A stretch of 64,000 nucleotides of DNA, taken from JALYUA01 sp038239305. Lineage in GTDB: Bacteria; Acidobacteriota; Thermoanaerobaculia; UBA5066; Gp7-AA6. Of the stretch, positions 57,625 to 64,000 are shown one piece after another (position 1 is the stretch's first letter; each line of letters starts with the position of its first letter). The DNA lies in contig JBBSEW010000003.1 in NCBI GenBank assembly GCA_038239305.1, positions 57,698 through 121,697 of the forward strand, given 5' to 3'. The translations under genes were made by a program, and so were the position numbers. A model generated the notes under the pieces. It had not been told where the DNA came from and ran no database searches. It was given only the letters and a program-made list of their open reading frames with translations.

Positions 57625-59962
57625 TGACGATGAATTTCGAAGTCGGCGTGCGGCTGCCCTCGGCCACGCTGCCGATGGGGACGAGGACGTTCGCCTCCGG
57701 GAAGTAAGCCGCGGCGTTGCCGCGAGGGATGTCGTACGGCACGACGCTCACGGCGTTCCATCGCCGCCTCTCGCCCTGAAAATGGCTCGTGACGTCGACG
57801 AGGTCTCCGCTTTTCAGCCCCCGCGCCGCCATGTCGTCCCGGTTCAGCAGGATGACGCGCCGGCCTCCGAAGATGCCTCGGTACCGGTCGTCGAGGCCGT
57901 AGATCGTCGTGTTGAACTGGTCGTGACTGCGGATGGTCATGAGGACCAGCTGATCGGGCTCGAGGGGCGTGGGGTCGAGCGTGTTGACGGAAAAATGAGC
58001 CTTGCCATCCGGCGTCGGAAAAGATCCGTCGCGCGGCCCGTTGGGGAGCTCGAAGCCTCCCGGCGCCCGGAGACGCTCGTTGTAGCCCGCGAATCCCGGG
58101 ACGACGCGCTCGATGTGCTCGCGGACGCGGTCGTAGTTCGCGGCGAGGTCGTCCCAGGGGACACTGCTCGCAGAACCGAGAACGGTGCGGGCGAGGCGCG
58201 CGACGATCCAGGGCTCGCTGCGCAGATCGGAAGAGGCGGGCTCCAGGCGTCCGCGCGAGGATTGCACCACGCCCATGGAATTCTCGGTGCTCACGATCTG
58301 CTCGCCGGAGCGCTGCATGTCCCGCTCGGTGCGCCCCAGGCACGGCAGGATGAGGGCCTGCCGTCCGGGGACGACGTGCGACCGGTTCAATTTCGTCGAG
58401 ACATGCACGGTCAGCGAACAACGGCCGAGCGCCTCGGCCGCGTAGCGGGTATCCGGGGCCGCGGAGAGAAAGTTTCCCCCGAGCGCCACGAGCACCTTCG
58501 CGCGCCCCTCGTGCATAGCGACGATCGATGCCACAGTGTCCAGTCCGTGGTCGCGCGGCGACCGGAATTCGAACTCCCGGTCGAGCGCCGAGAGGAACCG
58601 CTCATCGGGCCTTTCCCATACGCCCATCGTGCGATCGCCCTGTACGTTGCTGTGGCCGCGAACAGGGCACACACCGGAGCCCGGCTTGCCGATGCTGCCC
58701 CGGAGGAGCAGCATGTTCAGCACGTCCCGGATCGTCCCGACGGCGTTGCGGTGCTGCGTCAGGCCCATGGCCCAGCACGCGATGGTGCGCTCGGACTTCA
58801 TGAGGATGTCCGCCGCGAGGCGGATCTGATCGCGCGCGATGCCGCTTCCGGCCGTGATGTCGTCCCATGAAACGGTCTCGAGGGCCGCGGCGAAGTCGTC
58901 AAACCCGGAAGTGCGCTCCGCGATGAAGGTCTGGTCCAGCGCCGTCCCGGGGTGGAGGCGTTCCTCTTCGAGCATCTCCTTCATGACGCCCTGCAGGAGT
59001 GCCATGTCGCCATGGATGCGGACCGGAAGAAAGAGATCCGCCAGCGCCGTCCCGCCGCCCGGGAGCATGTCGAGGACATCCTGCGGATGCTGGAAGCGCT
59101 TGAGGTCGGCCTCGGCGAGGGGGTTGACGCTGACGATCGTCGCTCCGGCCCGCTTTGCCTCGCGAAGGGCCGTGAGCATGCGCGGGTGATTCGTCCCGGG
59201 GTTCTGCCCGAAGAGGAAAATGGCCTGCGCCCGGGGGAAGTCGTCCAGCCGGACCGTTCCCTTGCCGATGCCGATCGTCGGGCCCAACGCGCTGCCGCTC
59301 GACTCGTGGCACATGTTCGAGCAGTCGGGCATGTTGTTCGTGCCGAACTGGCGGGCGAAGAGCTGGTAGAGAAACGCCGCCTCGTTGCTCGTGCGGCCGG
59401 ACGTGTAGAAGACCGCTTCGTTCGGCGACGCGAGCCCCTGGAGCTCGCCGGCGACGAGCGCGAACGCGTCGTCCCACGAGATCGGCTCGTAGTGAGACCG
59501 GTCCCCGCGCAGCACCATGGGCGCGGTGAGTCGACCCTGCTGCCCGAGCCAGAGGTCGCTCTGCTCGCCGAGCTGCTCGATGCCGTGGGTGCGGAAGAAT
59601 TCCGGCGTGATGCGGGCGGTCGTGGCTTCGTCGGCGACCGCCTTGGCTCCGTTCTCGCAGAATTCGGCGACGCTGCGCGCGCCCTCCGGGTCCGGCCACG
59701 CGCAGCTCGGGCAGTCGAAGCCGCCCTTCTGGTTGAGGCTTCGCAGCGTGCGGGCGGTGCGGGTCACGCCCATCTGACCGAGGGAGTGCTTCATCGTGGA
59801 CACGATGGCGGGCAGGCCGCCGGCGACCTCTCTCGGAGGCGATACGGTCGGGCCGGTCCGCTCTCGCGGAGTCTCGGCGCTCGACACCGGTATCCCGGAA
59901 CGCGCCTCGGCCGGCGCGCCGGCGGAGGTCGCCGCGATCGGCGAACCGGCCCTGGGCGACAT
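57581..59962 (-). CDS. YdeP/FdhF-like molybdopterin oxidoreductase
   Basis: A 793-residue molybdenum-cofactor enzyme of the FdhF/YdeP family. After a low-complexity leader (about 50 residues), CPSCAWPDP and AEFCENGAKA supply cluster-type Cys residues near 82-105. SGRTSNEAAFLYQLFARQFG, NMPDCSNMCHESSG, FGQNPGTNHPRML and DVLNMLLLRGSIGKPGSGVC are cofactor-binding regions. The C-terminal domain has HDQFNTTIYGLDDRYRGI. YdeP in E. coli is linked to acid resistance; the reaction is not known. It is 6 bases downstream of the glucosidase gene. Confidence 0.9.
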   Translation of the reverse strand: MSPRAGSPIAATSAGAPAEARSGIPVSSAETPRERTGPTVSPPREVAGGLPAIVSTMKHSLGQMGVTRTARTLRSLNQKGGFDCPSCAWPDPEGARSVAEFCENGAKAVADEATTARITPEFFRTHGIEQLGEQSDLWLGQQGRLTAPMVLRGDRSHYEPISWDDAFALVAGELQGLASPNEAVFYTSGRTSNEAAFLYQLFARQFGTNNMPDCSNMCHESSGSALGPTIGIGKGTVRLDDFPRAQAIFLFGQNPGTNHPRMLTALREAKRAGATIVSVNPLAEADLKRFQHPQDVLDMLPGGGTALADLFLPVRIHGDMALLQGVMKEMLEEERLHPGTALDQTFIAERTSGFDDFAAALETVSWDDITAGSGIARDQIRLAADILMKSERTIACWAMGLTQHRNAVGTIRDVLNMLLLRGSIGKPGSGVCPVRGHSNVQGDRTMGVWERPDERFLSALDREFEFRSPRDHGLDTVASIVAMHEGRAKVLVALGGNFLSAAPDTRYAAEALGRCSLTVHVSTKLNRSHVVPGRQALILPCLGRTERDMQRSGEQIVSTENSMGVVQSSRGRLEPASSDLRSEPWIVARLARTVLGSASSVPWDDLAANYDRVREHIERVVPGFAGYNERLRAPGGFELPNGPRDGSFPTPDGKAHFSVNTLDPTPLEPDQLVLMTIRSHDQFNTTIYGLDDRYRGIFGGRRVILLNRDDMAARGLKSGDLVDVTSHFQGERRRWNAVSVVPYDIPRGNAAAYFPEANVLVPIGSVAEGSRTPTSKFIVITLEASAPGKGTSP

Positions 59963-59968
59963 CGGCGG

Positions 59969-62725
59969 CTAACGCTTCTTCGCGTCCGCCTGTCGGATCG
60001 CGGCGACGCCTTCGAGGCATCGCGTCACGAGGGCCGTCCAGCCGGTCTGATGCGAGGCCCCGAGGCCCCTTCCCGTGTCGCCGTGGAAATACTCGTGGAA
60101 GAGGAGCAGGTCCTTCCAGTGCGGGTCGGACGCGAAGCGGGGGTCCTCGCCGAAGCAGGGTCGGCGGCCGGTACCGTCCCGCAGGAAGGTGGAGGCGAGG
60201 CGGCGGTCCAGGTCTTTGGCCGCGTCGAGGAGGGTCACCCAGTTTCCGGAGCGCGTCGGCAGCTCGACCAGGAAATCGTCGCCGTAGAAGTGGTGGTACC
60301 GCTCGAGGGCCTCGAGGAGGAGGTAGTTGATCGGAAACCACACGGGCCCGCGCCAGTTCGAATTGCCGCCGAATACCCCCGTCGTCGACTCGGCCGGATC
60401 GTACGCGACGCGATACTCCTCTCCGCCGATCTGCAGAACGTACGGGTCGTCTCCGTAAACGCGCGACAGAGCGCGGATTCCCTGCGGAGAGAGGAACTCC
60501 CGCTCGTCGAACACGTACCGGAGAACCCGCTCGAGCCGTTCGCGGGAAGGAATGGCGAGGAGCCTGTGGCCCCCGTGGCTCTTTCCGTCGAGGTCGTCCA
60601 TGTAGGAGATGTATTGCGCGAGATCCTGGCGGTTCTCGAGAAACCAGCGCATCCGCTTCTGGAAGCCCGGGAGCCGGTCGATCGTCTCCTGGTCCAGGAT
60701 CTCGACGGCGAAGAGGGGCACGATCCCGACCGCCGAGCGCATGCGCAGCGGCACGCTGACTCCGCCGACGTGAATCTGGTCGTAGTAGAACCCGTCCTGC
60801 TCGTCCCAGAGGCCCGTGCCGCCCAGCGAGTTCATCGCGTCCGTGATCGCCACGAAGTGCTCGAAGAATTTCGAGGCGAGGTCCTCGTAGGCGGGATCCT
60901 CGCTCGCGAGCTCGATGGCAATCGACAGCATGGTCGAGCAGAAGAACGCCATCCAGGCCGTGCCATCCGCCTGCTCCAGGTTCCCGCCGTTCGGGAGCTC
61001 GCGCGACCGGTCGAAGACTCCGATGTTGTCGAGGCCGAGGAACCCGCCTGAGAAGAGGTTCCGACCGCTCGGATCCTTGCGGTTCACCCACCACGTGAAA
61101 TTGATGAGGAGCTTCTGGAACACGCGGGCGAGGAAGAGCCGGTCGCGCTTGCCTCGCGGTCCGCTGATCTTGTAGGTGCGCCAGGCCGCCCACGCGTGGA
61201 CCGGCGGGTTCACGTCCGAGAACGCGAACTCATAGGCGGGGATCTGTCCGTTCGGATGCGTGTACCACTCGCGGAGCAGCAGGATGAGCTGTTCCTTGGC
61301 GAAAGCCGGGTCGATGCGCGCGAACGGCAGCATGTGAAAGCCGAGATCCCACGCCGCGTACCACGGGTACTCCCACTTGTCCGGCATCGAGATGACGTCG
61401 CGGTTGTAGAGGTGCTGCCACTCATGGTTCCGGCCGTTCCACCGGCTCTCGGGCGGCGGCGGCATGGAGGGATCTCCCTCGAGCCAGTGCCGGACGGAGA
61501 AATGGTAGAACTGCTTGGTCCACAGGAGGCCGGCATACGCCTGCCGGGACACTCCTCTCTCCTCCGGCGTCAGCTCCGCGGGGATCCGGGATTGCCAGTA
61601 CTCGTCGGCTTCCCGGATTCTCGAGGCGAAGATGTCGTCGAATCCCGCGCCGAGATCCGCGGGCACGGATGCCGGCGGCCCCTCTCCGGAAGGCGCCGGC
61701 ACTGCCGAGAGTCGGAGGCGCAACTGGCGCTCATCGCCGGCAGGAATCTCGAGGCGATACCACGCCGCCGCCTTCGTCCCGGTGAGTCCGCCGTTCACGG
61801 CCTCGATCCGGTTTCCGACGACGCGCTCGTGGAAGGCGTCTTTGACCCACGGAGAAGCGTTGGCGCCGCTCCAGAGCCGCCCGGCGTTCGACTCGTTCTC
61901 CGTGAAGATCAGCTCGGGGCGAGAGGACTCGGAGCCGGCGTCGAGGCGGAACCGGCCGAGTGATTCATGGTTCGCAACAAGCGCGGTCCTCCCCTCGGCC
62001 GCGATGCGCGGTTTCTTCCAGTAACCCTCGCTCGTGCGGCCCCAGGACCAGGTGTTTCGGAACCAGAGAGTTGGGAGAACGTCGATCCGCGCGGGCTGGT
62101 CGCCGCGATTGGCGATCGTGATGCGGATGGCCACGTCGTCCGCGTCGGCCTTGGCGTATTCGGCGAAGACGTCGAAGTAACGGCCGTCGTCGAAGGCTCC
62201 GGTGTCTTCGATCTCGAGCTCGCGATCGGACTTCGAACGGCGGGCGTTCTCCTCGACCAGGCGGGCGTACGGGTATTCGCGTTGCGGATACTTGTAGAGG
62301 GCCTTCATGTAAGAGTGCGTTGGTGTCGCGTCGAGGTAGAAGTACATCTCCTTGACGTCCTCGCCGTGGTTGCCCTGGGGTCCTGTCAGGCCGAAGAGCC
62401 GCTCCTTGAGAAACGGGTCGTGGCCGTTCCAGAGCGCGAGCGAGAAGCAGAGCCGGCCCTCGCGGTCGCACAGGCCGAGAAGCCCGTCTTCTCCCCAGCG
62501 GTAAGCGCGGCTGCGCGCGTGGTCGTGCGGAAAATAGTCCCAGCAGCTGCCATCGGCGGAGTAGTCCTCGCGAACCGTCGCCCACTGGCGTTCGGAGAGG
62601 TAGGGCCCCCAGCGCTTCCAGTTCTTGTCCCGCCTCTCATCCTGCGCGAGGCGTTCCGCCTCCGCCCCGCGAAACGCGAGGAACCCGGTCGATTCGCGGC
62701 GGCGGGGAGACTCGCGGTCTGTCAT
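59969..62725 (-). CDS. glucosidase, GH63-like (alpha/alpha barrel)
   Basis: A large soluble glycosidase of 918 residues. The N-terminal half is a beta-sandwich type region (RWGPYLSERQWATVREDYS at the start, then YKYPQREYPYARLVEENARR). The C-terminal half is an alpha/alpha toroid with YPWYAAWDLGFHMLPFARID, LPNGGNLEQADGTAWMAFF, LWDEQDGFYYD and GNSNWRGPVWFPINYLLLEA. The order matches bacterial GH63-family proteins that act on alpha-glucosides or mannosylglycerate-like sugars. No signal peptide is present. It is probably cotranscribed with the downstream oxidoreductase. Confidence 0.88.
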   Translation of the reverse strand: MTDRESPRRRESTGFLAFRGAEAERLAQDERRDKNWKRWGPYLSERQWATVREDYSADGSCWDYFPHDHARSRAYRWGEDGLLGLCDREGRLCFSLALWNGHDPFLKERLFGLTGPQGNHGEDVKEMYFYLDATPTHSYMKALYKYPQREYPYARLVEENARRSKSDRELEIEDTGAFDDGRYFDVFAEYAKADADDVAIRITIANRGDQPARIDVLPTLWFRNTWSWGRTSEGYWKKPRIAAEGRTALVANHESLGRFRLDAGSESSRPELIFTENESNAGRLWSGANASPWVKDAFHERVVGNRIEAVNGGLTGTKAAAWYRLEIPAGDERQLRLRLSAVPAPSGEGPPASVPADLGAGFDDIFASRIREADEYWQSRIPAELTPEERGVSRQAYAGLLWTKQFYHFSVRHWLEGDPSMPPPPESRWNGRNHEWQHLYNRDVISMPDKWEYPWYAAWDLGFHMLPFARIDPAFAKEQLILLLREWYTHPNGQIPAYEFAFSDVNPPVHAWAAWRTYKISGPRGKRDRLFLARVFQKLLINFTWWVNRKDPSGRNLFSGGFLGLDNIGVFDRSRELPNGGNLEQADGTAWMAFFCSTMLSIAIELASEDPAYEDLASKFFEHFVAITDAMNSLGGTGLWDEQDGFYYDQIHVGGVSVPLRMRSAVGIVPLFAVEILDQETIDRLPGFQKRMRWFLENRQDLAQYISYMDDLDGKSHGGHRLLAIPSRERLERVLRYVFDEREFLSPQGIRALSRVYGDDPYVLQIGGEEYRVAYDPAESTTGVFGGNSNWRGPVWFPINYLLLEALERYHHFYGDDFLVELPTRSGNWVTLLDAAKDLDRRLASTFLRDGTGRRPCFGEDPRFASDPHWKDLLLFHEYFHGDTGRGLGASHQTGWTALVTRCLEGVAAIRQADAKKR

Positions 62726-62782
62726 CGCGCGGAGATTATGACGGACGCGGCTCCGCGGGACGCGAGGCGAATGACGGGAATG

Positions 62783-62836
62783 TCGCGATCTCGCGATCTC
62801 ATGATCTCGCGATCGATCGGGTCATCTTTTTATCGG
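62783..62836. repeat. GATC octamer array, copy D
   Basis: GATCTCGC, GATCTCAT, GATCTCGC, GATCGATCG, identical over 33 bases to copies B and C, followed by GGTCATC, a T-run and a further CGATCGG. It lies in the gap between the secretin-domain and glucosidase genes. Confidence 0.9.
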
Positions 62837-62865
62837 GGGACGATCGGTGAACGGGCGCGCGGGAT

Positions 62866-63315
62866 TCAACGCTCGGGCTCCGGGGCGAGACGCGGGGGAG
62901 TGCCGACGCGCACCAGGGTGTCCTCGCGTACGGAAGCGAGGCCGTTCGAGCGCAGGATGACTTCGAGCGCATCCTCCCAGCGGACGTCGTGCAGCCGCAC
63001 GGTAACGGATCCGCGGACCTCGGGGTCGATGACCAGGTTGAGGCGGGCGAGCCGTCCGAAGGAGCGCAGTACGTCGCGCAGGTCCGCATCCTTCAGGTCG
63101 AGGGAGATCCGCTCGCCCGGCGCGAGCGGATGCGAGGAGGGGCGGATGCCGGCGCCGCGCAACGGCCGCGCGGCCGGGGACGAGGCGGGCAGCGGGGCGG
63201 GAGTCGGGCCGGGAGTCGGGCCGGGCGCGCCGTTCGGCGAGGAGCGCGGCAGGGCCAGGGAGGAGGCGGAGAACCCGGCGAGGGCCGCGAACACGACGAC
63301 GCCCGGAAGTCTCAC
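62866..63315 (-). CDS. secreted protein with secretin/TonB short N-terminal (STN) domain
   Basis: A 149-residue protein from a GTG at 63315. A signal-type helix (VRLPGVVVFAALAGFSASSLA) is followed by a Pro/Ala/Gly-rich linker of about 45 residues. One STN-like domain follows: ISLDLKDADLRDVLRSFGRL, then LNLVIDPEVRGSVTVRLHDV, WEDALEVILRSNGLA. This domain is the repeated N-terminal module of PilQ/GspD secretins, but no pore domain follows, so it is not itself a secretin. It is coupled to the upstream gene (GTGA). Confidence 0.75.
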   Translation of the reverse strand: MRLPGVVVFAALAGFSASSLALPRSSPNGAPGPTPGPTPAPLPASSPAARPLRGAGIRPSSHPLAPGERISLDLKDADLRDVLRSFGRLARLNLVIDPEVRGSVTVRLHDVRWEDALEVILRSNGLASVREDTLVRVGTPPRLAPEPER

Positions 63316-63806
63316 CGGCCCGGCACCACGTTCTCGGGGGAGCCCCCCGAGGATCCCGCTTCCCGGATCTGCTCGCCCATCGCCCAGAGCCCGAGGTGGC
63401 TGCGCCACGCTCCCAGGGACGCCTCGGTCAGGACGAACTCGGTCTGCGATCCATCCGCCGCCGTGATCCGGATCACTTCCATGCGGAACAGGAGGCGGCC
63501 CGACAGCATCCGCCGCCCCGTGGCCACCTGCTGGATCCGCGGCAGGGCGAGGGACCAGATCTCGCCGAACAATCCCTCGAAGAAGAGGGACTCCGCGGAG
63601 AGGCCGAGAACTCCCGGAATCCGGCGCCAGCGGCCGGCCACGTGCTCCGCTCGCGTGAGGAGGGCGGGGGGATCGCCGCCGGCGGCCAGCAACCGTTCGG
63701 CGAGTCGATCCTGGGCCCGGCTGATCGCGGCGCGGGGTGCCAGCAGGACGAGCAGGATCGCCGCAAGAACGACCGTCGCGGCGGCGGTGATGCCGAGGAT
63801 CCCCAT
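63312..63806 (-). CDS. membrane-anchored protein of unknown function
   Basis: A 164-residue protein with one N-terminal helix (LGITAAATVVLAAILLVLLA). The soluble region (residues about 70-145) has the beta pattern GVLGLSAESLFFEGLFGEIW, SLALPRIQQVATGRRMLSGR, LFRMEVIRITAADGS. This resembles a GRAM/PH-like small domain, although no family is claimed. Its stop overlaps the start of the STN-domain gene. The two probably work together at the membrane. Confidence 0.65.
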   Translation of the reverse strand: MGILGITAAATVVLAAILLVLLAPRAAISRAQDRLAERLLAAGGDPPALLTRAEHVAGRWRRIPGVLGLSAESLFFEGLFGEIWSLALPRIQQVATGRRMLSGRLLFRMEVIRITAADGSQTEFVLTEASLGAWRSHLGLWAMGEQIREAGSSGGSPENVVPGR

Positions 63807-63864
63807 GGCCTCCCCAGTTGTATCAGCAAAGGCCGCGATGCCGGGCCGAGCAGCACGGAAGCTC

Positions 63865-64000
63865 TAGCAGGCTGCTGAAGAAACGCCCTTTTGGGTGTGT
63901 GCGACGTGATGCAGCCGGTTCATGAGTTCAGTTGTTGGAGTGGAAGGTCAGAAGTGAGCCACCGGATTGCGTCTTTAGATCCGCGTTTTCGACTGGTCGA
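63865..64000 (+). mobile_element. probable left end of an insertion sequence
   Basis: The tract begins TAGCAGGCTGCTGAAGAAA, a sequence style common at insertion-sequence termini, and the base composition falls compared with the neighbouring genes. A GTG-started frame opens 89 bases in and runs off the window. The family was not identified. Confidence 0.4.
63954..64000 (+). CDS. possible transposase N-terminus (partial)
   Basis: Reading from GTG at 63954 gives MSHRIASLDPRFRLV and continues past the window edge. GAAGGTCAGAA lies just upstream. It is placed where the transposase of the adjoining insertion sequence should start, but 15 residues are too few to identify. Confidence 0.3.
   Translation, partial: MSHRIASLDPRFRLV

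Overview
The window is a 64 kb piece of a GC-rich bacterial chromosome. It is densely packed, with about 57 protein genes on both strands and many 1-4 bp stop/start overlaps. No rRNA, tRNA or CRISPR array was recognised. The gene set points to a Gram-negative-type aerobe: system I cytochrome c maturation, an aa3-type oxidase with heme A synthesis, a DUF374 lipid acyltransferase, the futalosine menaquinone route (MqnE), two-subunit glycyl-tRNA synthetase, ATP-type PEP carboxykinase and pyruvate phosphate dikinase. I would guess Acidobacteriota (Thermoanaerobaculia-like). This rests on gene content only and is not proven.

Layout. 1-5.8 kb: the end of an FtsX-type permease, a large membrane protein, two divergent metallo-beta-lactamase-fold genes and a secreted repeat protein. 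5.85-10.9 kb: a ccmABCDEF operon on the minus strand whose CcmE has the CxxxY heme-binding variant. 11.0-19.6 kb: a divergent respiratory operon with a cupredoxin-like lipoprotein, coxB, coxA, ctaA, ctaB, a 39-residue membrane peptide, subunit IV, coxC, DUF420, a CPLC membrane protein and a serine hydrolase. 19.7-33.5 kb: lipid acyltransferase, mqnE with a small zinc-ribbon partner, an MFS transporter, recO-glyQ-glyS-ppdK, an amidohydrolase and mutL. 33.7-37.2 kb: an ECF sigma/anti-sigma operon and pcnB. 37.5-42.2 kb: livK-H-M-G-F for branched-chain amino acid or related uptake. 42.3-52.4 kb: a minus-strand run (VIT/vWA sortase substrate, sortase, pckA, gltA, ankyrin protein, DUF1697, GNAT) divergent from a response regulator/histidine kinase pair. 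Together these look like the dedicated sortase system first described in proteobacteria. 53-64 kb: glnA with a clear promoter and terminator, homocysteine methyltransferase, queA, an MBL protein, a YdeP-like molybdopterin oxidoreductase, a GH63-like glucosidase, a secretin-domain protein and the edge of a probable insertion sequence.

The most unusual feature is not a gene. Many intergenic gaps hold tandem arrays of 7- or 8-base units. The same heptamer words recur at distant sites in both orientations, and one octamer array has a 33-base core that is identical at three loci. Inside genes the only comparable arrays have 6-base units, which keep the reading frame. Several intergenic arrays sit directly against a stop codon or in the position of a ribosome-binding site, and next to one of them queA is left with only a CTG as a plausible start. 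This looks like an active, frame-filtered and dispersing repeat system.
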